Made by a program: the position numbers and the translations under genes. Shown here piece after piece: positions 20,285-29,365 of a stretch of DNA of 64,000 bases. Within the stretch, counting starts at the first letter, position 1. Each line of letters opens with the position of its first letter. The DNA is from Mayamaea pseudoterrestris (Eukaryota; Bacillariophyta; Bacillariophyceae; Sellaphorales; Sellaphoraceae): NCBI GenBank assembly GCA_027923505.1, contig BROI01000010.1, positions 248,001 through 312,000 of the forward strand, in the 5' to 3' direction. The notes below the pieces were generated by a model. The model had not been told where the DNA came from and made no database searches. It saw only the letters and a program-made list of their open reading frames with translations.

Positions 20285-23259
20285 ATGGCGGACAAAGGCA
20301 AGCGCAAGCATGTCGGAGGAGGCGGAGGCGGTAGCAATGCCTTTAAAGGGTTGGGACTCTCCGATCCCGTGCTCAAGGGGATTAATCGACTGGGATTTAA
20401 GGTACGTAAACATTGTTTGAAAGCGAGAGTTGGAACGGCTCCGTTGGTTTTGCATGCAAATGCCAACAACAACAACTCACTCATCACTCGCCTCATATCA
20501 CACAGAATCCCACTCCCGTCCAGCGCAAGGTTCTTCCCGTCGCACTTTCGGGCGTCGATACCGTCGCCATGGCGCGCACGGGATCCGGAAAAACGTGCGC
20601 CTTTCTCGTGCCATTAATGGAAACACTATTGAAGGACAATCAACAGCAGCAGCAGCCCGGCGTGCGCGGCTTGATCCTGAGTCCGACGCGCGAACTGTCC
20701 GTGCAAACTTTGAAAGTATTTTACAAGCTCGCCTCGGACACGGAAATGAAAGCGATTGGCATTCACGGCGGCGAGGGCATGGAGAAGCAGTTTTCGTTGC
20801 TGGCCAGTCAGCCGGATGTGATTATTGCCACACCGGGACGACTGGCGCACCACTTGTCGGAGATTCCCGACTTTTCGCTCGCCCAAGTCAAAATGTGCAT
20901 ACTGGACGAGGCGGATCGACTACTGGAAATGGGGTTTGCCTCACAGATTCGGGAGATTCACAAGACCATTCCGGAGCATTGTCAAAAGTTGCTCTTTAGT
21001 GCGACACTCCCCAAAGTGTTGGTCGAGTTTACAAAGTCGGGCTTCTGCAGCAACAGTCCCATTATGGTGCGACTCGACCAGGAGGCGAGCGTTTCGGAGG
21101 AGCTGCGGATTGCTTTCGTCACGTGTCGCAGCCTGGACAAGGATGCGGCCATGATGCACTTGCTGGATTCGCAAATTTATAAAAATGGTAGTGGAACACA
21201 AAAGGACAAGCTGACGATAGCCAACGAACCGAACAATAACGGCAGCAGCAAGGGCAAGAATGGTAGCAGCAAATCCAAAAAGGACCAATCAACTACCCTT
21301 GCCAAACCTGGCTTGACGCTCATTTTCGCCGCCACGCGCCACCACGTGGAGTACATTTCCACGCTGCTCCAAGCATCCGGTCACGACTGCGGCATGATTT
21401 ACGGAACGCTCGACGCCGAGGCGCGAAAGGTCAATTTGGCGGCGTTCAAGGCGGGTCACAAGCCCATACTAGTTGTGACGGATGTGGCGGCCCGCGGCAT
21501 TGACGTGCCGCTCATTGACCATGTCATTCACTACAACTTTCCGGCGTCGCCCAAGCTGTTTGTGCATCGGAGTGGACGAGCGGCAAGAGCAGGGCGGATT
21601 GGATACTGCTGGGGATTGGTCGAGCCGGATGAGTTGCCATACATGATGGACTTGCACTTGTTCCTGGGACGCAAGCCAACGGTTGGAGCAGCCAACGAGC
21701 AATACACATTGGCGGAAATGACGCCGGACATGGTGCACTATGGATCACTGCCCGAGTCAATCATCACCGAGGAGGTGGAAAACGTGCAGCGCATTCTCAA
21801 CGCCGAACTGTCGGGATCGCAGCAGGCCGAGTCGTTGCGCGCACTCACCAAGGTTTGCAGCAACGCCATGAAGCAGTATCGCAAGACGCGCATGGAACCG
21901 TCGCGCGAAGGTATTCGTCGCGCCAAAACAATACTGGAAGGTGAGCGACTGGAGACTGGTCAGCGACTTGGTGGTGGATCCATTCCGCCACATCCACTGT
22001 TGCGAAGCATTGCGCTGGAGCGACAAGTCAAGGCTGGCGATGGTTTGGGAAGCGTTGCTAATTCGCTCAAGCGAGAAGAGTTTCTACGTGCCGTATCCAA
22101 CTTTCGACCGAAAGAGACTGTATTTGAAGCCTTTGCCACGGGCGGTGGCAAGGATATTGGCGTTGTGAGTCATGTGGACAAGGGACGAACTGTTGCTAAG
22201 AGCAAGCATGATTCCAGTGCAGCCCTTGATGCCATGAAGCACATGCGGCGGCAAATGAGAATTTCGCGCGACAAGGGTGCCACGTTAATGGTGGCCGGTA
22301 GTACGATTGCCGATGAAACGAATGAAATACGCGACAATTTGAACCAGCAAGTACGATATGTCGGCGGTGCCAATGGTGACGAGTCATTACAAGACGAAGT
22401 GGTCGATGATTCCGTTGTCTCTACCATGATCTGTCCAGAGACTGTGCGAGTGGAGCAAAAGCCTCGCATGTCTCGCTTTGATCGCAAGCAAATGAAAAGG
22501 ACAGGCGCAGCGGCTACTGTTGCTCCTGCACCCATTGACGTTGCCGCTGCTGACAATCACGACGACAATACCTCCAACCACATTAACTCCAAACGCAAAC
22601 GCGGTTCCGACTTTCGCGATCCATCCTTTTACATTGACAATGAAATCACTTCCAACCCGGAGCAAGCCCAGCGCTCGCGCCAAGTGGAAGCTTCCCTGCA
22701 ACCGAGCGCCGCCTCAAATATGCGCAACGCCATGGGCCACGCGCACCGCCTAGAGGAAGCCATGCTGGACATTGTCGGCGACGAGAACGAGCAACTGGTG
22801 AAGTCGCACCGCATGATGCGGTGGGACAAGTCCAAGCGCAAGTACGTGCAAACGACGGTTGGTGAGGAACTAAAGGGTGACTCCAAGAGCAAAAAGATGC
22901 GACTCGAGTCCGGGCAGTTGGTGAGACGCAACGACAAGGCCAAGTTGGGTGATTTGTATGTCAAGTGGCAAAAGAAGACGAACCGCAGCATTGGGCGGAG
23001 TGGTGTCTTTGACGATGGTGACAATACACCTGCTGCTACTCCTGGTGCTGTTGGCTCGCACAAGAAGGGCAAGTCGACTGCCAAGGACGAAATCAAGTCG
23101 CTGACCGCCATCAAAAAGGAGCGCGCCAAGAAGCAAAATTTGAAGATGAAGAACATGAAGAAGGGCGACCGCCGCGTGGTGGAACGAACGCAGCGCGACG
23201 CCAAGACGTTTAGCAAAAAGAGCTCGGCATCAGGCAAGGGTGGTAAGAAGCGTAAATAA
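20285..23259 (+). CDS. DBP10: ATP-dependent RNA helicase DBP10/DDX54
   Basis: The CDS is join(20285..20401, 20506..23259), 956 aa. The 104-bp intron (GTACGT / CACACAG) falls inside the Q motif and splicing gives LGFK|NPTPVQRKVLP. Helicase motifs are all present: ARTGSGKT (62-69), PTRELSVQT, TPGRL, DEAD (173-176), SAT, DVAARGIDVP and HRSGRAARAG (from 393). The length, the Lys-rich C-terminus and the post-helicase region fit DBP10/DDX54, a nucleolar helicase for 60S subunit maturation. A Lys/Ser/Asn-rich insertion of about 40 residues splits the second RecA domain near residues 265-305. The very basic C-terminal tail (KKERAKKQNLKMKNMKKGD) is typical of the family. The start fits the common order of a short Gly-rich leader before FKGLGLSDPVLK. 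Confidence 0.93.
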
Positions 23260-23720
23260 CAAGTACAATATGATTGGATGCAGCTTCCACTAGTTGCTAC
23301 TAAACTAGACGGATTGTATATGCATAGCAAGTTGACATACAGTAGCTAGCTTTCGCAGTGGCGGTGGCATCATGCGTTGAACCATCACGACGCTGACAAT
23401 TTGAATAGCTAAATAATTCGAAAAAATGTGTCACGGTGAAAGATCCAAGCGTCGTCACCATGGCGTGGCAAACGCAAAAACATCGCGACAAGGACTCTTT
23501 CCGCTTTGAACGAGTACTTTCATAGAAATCATTGAGGTACTACTTGTAGAGTCGCCGTCTTGCTTGCGATTAAAGCTTTTTGCTAGTCGCTTTTTTTCTG
23601 TTGTCATCCATAGCTTTGCTCACCCTCGTCCGTTTTTCTCCCTTCACGAAAAGCTGGAATCACAGCCTAGCAAAGACACTCTACATCAAAAAGACTGTTT
23701 CAAAATCCTGTCTCAAAATC
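23260..23720. other. Intergenic region between DBP10 and the chromo-JmjC gene
   Basis: About 460 bp: the 3' end of DBP10 and the promoter of the next gene. The frame of the next gene is open upstream of its chosen ATG but looks like leader. Confidence 0.5.
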
Positions 23721-24752
23721 ATGCCTCGAAGCGATGGCAATGGCCTTGGCTCTTGGAGCGGCTCGAAGCGTCGTCGCAAAAAGTCAAAGTCGAATGTTGC
23801 ATCTGCATCACACAACAACAACAATAACAATCAGCCGCAAACGTACTACGAGATTCAGCAAATTCTGCGCAGTCGCCTAACGGCGGATGGAAGCCGCGAA
23901 TACTTTGTTCGGTGGAAGGACTGGTCGGCGGAGCACGACTCGTGGGAGCCGCGGCACCACTTGACAAGTCAAGCCTTGGAAATTGCGGATGCCATGGATG
24001 AACAGAAACTAAATGAGAAGAATGAGCAGCAGGAGCAGAATGATACTGACAATGATACTGACGGCGGACATGTCAAGACTGCTGTAGATGCGGCAGCGCC
24101 GGAAATGGATGCCGTGAAGTCAAATCATGATATGAATGACTCGGACCAAGACATGCTGGACTCGTCCACCTTTAGCTTTTCGGACATCGGAGACGAAGAA
24201 CATCATGGACATGAAAAGATTCCGGATACCAAGCAAGTCATTAATTTGATGATTGATGACTCATCGAGTGACAATGACTCATCGGACAATGATGTCAAGG
24301 AATCCATTTCAGCTGCGGCAATTGCTGCCCCTCGCAAGCGAACAAATAATTTGTTTGATTTGATGAATCATGACTCGAGTGATGACGACGACTCCATTTC
24401 GGTATTCGCCAGTCGCAAGCGAACGAACGATTTGCGTCATGCTACGTCGAACGAAGCTTTGGTGATGGCAGAGCCAGTGGTTTCGGGTGCTGCTGCAGTC
24501 GCGACGACGCCGTTGCGAGTGTTGTCGGCGGAGCAAGTCATTGACTTGTGTCATGACGATTCGTCGGACAGTGACGACGACGAAGATGCCAATCGCAAGC
24601 GAATGAATGGCTTGCTTCGTAATCCGCATGGTAGCAGCTCCAACGAAGCTCTGGAGCCAGAGCCAGTAGCGTCGGCTGCTGCAGGTTCGTGGACGACGCC
24701 GTTGCGCGTGCCTTCGCCAACAATCATGACTCCAGCAGCAGCGACGATTCCT

Positions 24753-24788
<36 letters not shown>

Positions 24789-26579
24789 GCGGCTCCAACT
24801 AGTGACATTGCCAACGATGGTGATACAGCCACTATTCCTCGACACGACGCTGCTTCCGCCACGTTGCTGCAAGCTAACCAGCTGCACTTTCGTCCCATTG
24901 CTCGCATCCACATCCACGAGCCAGACGCGCGCTCCAAGGTGACGGACGCACGATCCCATGGAATTCCAGTCGTTGTGACGGGGCATGCCGGATGGGCGCA
25001 GTTTGCCGCCAATTGGCTCCGAAATTGCAATTTAGACGAGTTGCTCGACTTGGCGTCGCAAAACTACGAGTTGGATGTCGAGCGCATGAAGCAAGACATT
25101 GGCGACGAGTTGGTGCCAATCATGAAACAGCATGCAAGCTACGATCAAGATGGAAGTTTGATTGCAGGCTTTGAAACGGTGCAACACTTTTTGGATCAAT
25201 GCTGGAGCAATGAGGCCGCTCCCGAAAAGCTGTACTTGCACCAGTGGCAATTTCCGCTCTCCAAGACTGCCGCGGCGAAGCTCTGCGGTCGCGGCAAGAA
25301 TGTGCCGCTTCCCGTACTTGGCGAGGATTTGCTCAAGTACTGGCACGATGACGTTCAGGATGTGCCGTTTCAGTACATATTCATGGGTCCAGCGCAAACC
25401 ATGACCAAGCTGCATCAGGATGCGGGTGGCTTGGCCATTACCATTGCGCCCATTGTCGGTACCAAGGAGGTTGTCTTGCTTCATCGAGACGATGGCAAAC
25501 GATGCTTTGCAAACATGGAGGCTGACGTTGACTATCCCGACTTGGTGCGATTTCCTCGCATGAAGTGGGCGCGGCTGTACAAGTCGGTGCTTGAGCCTGG
25601 CGAGATTTTGATCATGCCGGCGGGAACGTATCATCAGTGCCGCAACACGACGCATTGCCTTTCCTACAGCCGCTTTTTCCTTGACTCGGTCAATTTACTC
25701 GAGTTTTTCGAGTCGTTTGTGGCGAACGATGCGAAGGATACGGACCATGACGAAATTCTTTGGAACGCCATGGTGGACATGGATAAGCAGCTAGGCACGT
25801 ACGTCAAGCATCATCCGGTAAGTTCTAGCGTTGACTGTCCAAAGATGAATGCAGTTGCGGAGGAACTGCAGTTGCTCCGTCATGTAGGCCAGGAAATGTA
25901 CAAGGAGTACGTGAATCGGGAGGATTTACATAATCTTACTCAGTGGGCGCAGCATCTGGACGAGGTGGACGAAACACTTCACAACTACCAGTATCGAAAT
26001 GCCATCAATCCGCCAATGTTCCAAAAGCTTGCATTTGCCTTGCCGGAAATGCCGAATCGTCGGCGCGCTGCTGCGGCGTCCCGTAAGACTGAACGACCTC
26101 GAACAAAGACAAGGGCAGGTTCCGACTTGATCGGTCATGCTATTCGCCACCAGCCCAAAGTACCACCTCATTTAAAGCATTGTTCGCTTTCGGCGCTTGT
26201 CGATCTTGTGGAAGGTGAGCGAGTGCGCATGCGCTTGCATGGACACCTTGTGGAGGCTAGCGTCATTGAGCGGCGCCAGAACATGAATGCTGCTTACGTT
26301 CACTATCATGGCTATGGAGATTCCGAAGACGTTTGGCTCCCAGCATTGCGGCTGTTTACGTTGGAAGAGGATGGACAGATTGCACCTGCGAATTTTGACA
26401 ACCTTGCAGTCGGTGCCAAGGTTTACATTAAAATTAGTGGTGAGCAGTTTCAGGCCACCGTCAAGGAGTTTCGATCGTGCGCATTCTATCTCCTCATGCT
26501 GCGCCTTGGTCGCAAGAAGGACGACACGCCGATTAAAATTTGGCAAACACGAGACTCTATTATTGAGAAGGTCAATTGA
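23721..26579 (+). CDS. Chromodomain and JmjC-domain protein (putative histone demethylase/hydroxylase)
   Basis: Single-exon, 952 aa. Residues 42-92 form a chromodomain (YYEIQQILRSR, YFVRWKDWSAEHDSWEP) with the methyl-lysine cage aromatics apparently conserved (Y43/Y44, W65, W68). Residues about 170-300 are acidic and Ser-rich, with three hydrophobic-acidic SUMO-interaction-like motifs, then a poly-Ala run (about 340-355). A JmjC cupin spans roughly 400-670, with the Fe(II) triad H565-x-D567 (KLHQDAGG) and H638 (AGTYHQCRN). The C-terminus (from about 830) has Tudor/chromo-barrel-like strands (VEGERVRMRLHGHLVEASV, VHYHGYGDSEDVWLP). The inferred role is reading one methyl mark and removing another, in the nucleus. 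The exact substrate is unknown, and protein hydroxylase activity is an alternative. The ATG at 23721 starts a basic N-terminus; upstream frame is leader. Confidence 0.85.
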
Positions 26580-26800
26580 AACTTGTGTAGAATGTGCTGT
26601 TTTATCAAAGCAGCGCTGACTCTCTGATAGAATGGGTCGGTTCATACGAGCTGAGCAACTATACGTCTGTGTAGTAACTTGAATAACCATATGCATTAAC
26701 ATATTGTCTGTCATTAATGTAAATGCAATTACTTGAACGGCTGGGGCAACGAACTATCGAGCAACAACGAACGTTCGCAACCTGCATTCTGCTTTGCGTG

Positions 26801-28741
26801 TCACCGCCTTCGTATCCAACGAGCAATGAAGAAACCATCGCTGTCATGCAAATGTGGCAACAGTTGCCGGTGATGAGGTTTGCTGCCACTGTTGCTGACT
26901 TTCGTAACGGGCCAAACGGCGGTATCAAAGTCCCACGGCTGCCAGCCAACTCCAGCTTGCTCCTCCCACGCATCGGCCACTTGCTCATTCTCCCACTCTA
27001 AAATAGAGCATGTCGCATATACAAGCCGCCCACCGGGTTTTACAAGTTGAGACGCTCGCTTCAAAATGTCCAGCTGCAAGGCCGGAAATGTGATGCGAGC
27101 GCCACGCTCCGTCAAGATCCACCGCTGGCTGGGTCGTCGCCGCAAGGCTCCCGACGACGAGCAAGGAGCATCCACCAAGACCACGTCTGCGGCGTCGTGC
27201 AAAAAGAATTCATCGTTGTCAATGATACAGGTCGTTGCATTGATGACTCTCGTGTGAATATTGATAAAGTCGTGATCCAGCAAGCCAGCTCGCGGCAGAC
27301 TCCCTTTTAATTGACGCAATCGTTCCGGTACAACGTCCATCGCCCAAATGTGACTCTGCCGCTTGCTGCTAGTTTCATTGTTATAATCGTCTCCATTCGA
27401 ATATTGCTGCTGCTCCTGCTCTTGCTGCTGCATCATCATATTGCTCACCAGTCCCAACGTTTTGCCGCCATTGCCGGCACAGTAGTCAACAATAACAGAG
27501 TCACTAAGTCGCGCTTGCGTCGCCGCACAAATGAGCTGCGAGCCAACATCCTGCACTTCCATCCAGCCGTTCTTCCAAGCCGTCATGCTCCAAATGGATG
27601 GCGTCGTAGCTGCTGGTGAAAGTGTGTGGTCATTGTCGACACATGTAAATGGCTGCTGCTGCAACGGCGACAATCGAAGGCAACCAGCGGGTGGCGGCCA
27701 AACGACGTTATCATTTGCACCGTCCTCTTCGCCATGACGCTGCTCCAACGATACATTGTCCACCACCAACAGTGTCACATTACACTCTTGCTGCAGCGCT
27801 TGCATCAACGATTCGTCGTCATGACACTTGACGGCGTTGCGCCGCAGCGTGACTGGTCCCGGCTGGTTCAAAACGTGCGCCAGTCGCTCGGCATTGTCGC
27901 AACCATACTGCCGCACCAGGGCCTGCGCCAAAAATTCGGGAAGACTGCACTGGACGGAGAGGCGTGTGGCGTCGTCGGTGGGCCAAGTAATCGTGGCCAG
28001 CGTTTCGACCATGGCGCCAGCCATGTGGCTCACGTGGTAGTCCACCATGGATTGCACCTTGCATTCGTCGTCGTCGTCCATGAATCGTTCAGTTGCAGCA
28101 TTTACCACATTTCGAGTTGTCATCGTTTCATTCCATATATACTCGTAGCGCCGCTTCCAGACGCACGTTCCCAAAATGATCGCGGACAGTCGGGCTCGCA
28201 TCCACTTTAGCTCGGCACTGGATAGCGATAACAAAGATGAGACGTTGCTGCCGTCGTTGTTGCTATTGGCTGCAGTCGTCTTGGTCAAGTTGCGCAAACA
28301 CTGCTGCAGCGCCTTTTCGGCGGATACCATTGTATTGTTGTTGTTCATGGGAAACAAGACTGGCCGCAACGCTTGCACGGCCAAGTTGCGTGACGCTTGC
28401 TCCAGCTGCTCGAGTCGATGGCGATCATGTTGCTGAATCTCAATATCGTCTTGGACTGGCATCGCATGCAAGTGCAGCTTCAATGTGACGACACTATTTC
28501 CGGTAAACCGACCCAGATTCCTTCTCGAAACGAATGATGAGACTCCATGACTGCCACCCAGCATGAAAAGAAGTATCAACAAGAATCGTCGCAAGCCACT
28601 ACCAAATTTCGCCGACCCCGACGCCGATGCCGATGCTGATGCTGACGCCGATGCTGATCCTGATGCCGATCCTGATGCCGATGCCGATACTACTCCTGGA
28701 ATGGACGGTACTACCATTGTTCTACGGTCGTCCCACTGCAA
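26801..28741 (-). CDS. RsmB/NOP2/Sun-family rRNA (cytosine-C5) methyltransferase, probably plastid-targeted
   Basis: Single-exon, 646 aa. Motif I DYCAGNGGKTLGL binds S-adenosylmethionine, motif IV VLVDAPCSSSG carries C527, and motif VI VYATCSILEWENE carries C578; these are the two cysteines of the m5C mechanism. The domain order, with an N-terminal NusB-like helical region then QPGPVTLRRNAVK, fits bacterial RsmB. The N-terminus has an Ala/Ser-rich stretch from a hexanucleotide repeat, then LRRFLLILLFMLGGSHGVSS|FVSRR, which looks like a signal peptide with Phe at +1 as in diatom plastid targeting. Methylation of plastid 16S rRNA is the inferred role. Gln-rich inserts interrupt the catalytic domain. 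The start is uncertain because the repeat precedes the hydrophobic segment. Confidence 0.82.
   Translation of the reverse strand: MQWDDRRTMVVPSIPGVVSASASGSASGSASASASASASASGSAKFGSGLRRFLLILLFMLGGSHGVSSFVSRRNLGRFTGNSVVTLKLHLHAMPVQDDIEIQQHDRHRLEQLEQASRNLAVQALRPVLFPMNNNNTMVSAEKALQQCLRNLTKTTAANSNNDGSNVSSLLSLSSAELKWMRARLSAIILGTCVWKRRYEYIWNETMTTRNVVNAATERFMDDDDECKVQSMVDYHVSHMAGAMVETLATITWPTDDATRLSVQCSLPEFLAQALVRQYGCDNAERLAHVLNQPGPVTLRRNAVKCHDDESLMQALQQECNVTLLVVDNVSLEQRHGEEDGANDNVVWPPPAGCLRLSPLQQQPFTCVDNDHTLSPAATTPSIWSMTAWKNGWMEVQDVGSQLICAATQARLSDSVIVDYCAGNGGKTLGLVSNMMMQQQEQEQQQYSNGDDYNNETSSKRQSHIWAMDVVPERLRQLKGSLPRAGLLDHDFINIHTRVINATTCIIDNDEFFLHDAADVVLVDAPCSSSGALRRRPSQRWILTERGARITFPALQLDILKRASQLVKPGGRLVYATCSILEWENEQVADAWEEQAGVGWQPWDFDTAVWPVTKVSNSGSKPHHRQLLPHLHDSDGFFIARWIRRR
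28613..28690. repeat. Hexanucleotide tandem repeat (GATGCC/GATGCT-like)
   Basis: About 13 units of a GATGCN/GATCCT-type hexamer. On the minus strand it encodes the (Ala-Ser)n/(Gly-Ser) stretch at the N-terminus of the RsmB-like protein; on the plus strand it would read Asp-Ala. Length polymorphism is likely. Confidence 0.85.
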
Positions 28742-29365
28742 AGCTAGTTCATTGCATCATTTTCGTCATTTTGAACTCAAACTACGACTCGAATTGCTGT
28801 TTCTTCACAACATTATGATCGCGTCTCATATCATGGTGCAAATGGGATGGTCGCGATGTTGCAAATGTTGCGATGTCGCATCACCACTCGAGCAATACCG
28901 CTCCGACGTGGCGTCACTGCCGCGCCGGCGCGCCACGCCATCATCCGCGGATCCCTTCGCTCGCACATTGCCGCATCGAGCGATCCATCGAAGCAAATCA
29001 ATCAAGGCTCTTTCAGTTCCAAACGAGAGGAGACTATCTGATCCGAGAGAAAGATTCCATTGAGCAATTAAAAAGGCAGGAGTAAAAGGCAGGCAAGTAC
29101 TACTATTGGTATTGATCATGCAGGCGAGCCATGATGACCGAATGTGCACGAGGTTGCACGAAAATCCAAGAGAATTCTTGCATGTGCCGCAGCGAAACGG
29201 ATGTATATTTCAACGCTCCTATAAGTTTGGACTGTCTCGTGGAAGTGATAATCACGTAAATTTCGACTGACACATTTGCTTGCGTTGTTTGCTTCGTGTT
29301 TCGTGTATTTGCAGCAACTTCAGGAATTTTTCAACAGAGGCAGAACAAGTCACGTCAATACTACC
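28742..29365. promoter_or_regulatory. Divergent promoter region
   Basis: About 620 bp between the RsmB-like gene (minus) and the acidic tail-anchored gene (plus). A plus-strand open frame through the hexamer repeat is a repeat artefact. A TTTGCAG acceptor-like site at 29307-29313 could end a 5'-UTR intron. Confidence 0.4.

Noticed and set aside
22629-23330. Long minus-strand ORF (233 codons) opposite DBP10
   Set aside because: It is the antisense of a strongly coding, low-complexity Lys-rich region; it has no recognisable motif and low-complexity Leu/Ser composition.
24309-24986. Minus-strand ORF (225 codons) with a poly-Cys run opposite the chromo-JmjC gene
   Set aside because: The Cys run is the antisense reading of the CAG/GCA poly-Ala tract; this is a shadow of the real gene.
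28563-29063. Plus-strand Asp-Ala repeat ORF opposite the RsmB-like N-terminus
   Set aside because: The hexanucleotide repeat is open in several frames. Only the minus-strand frame joins a recognisable enzyme.
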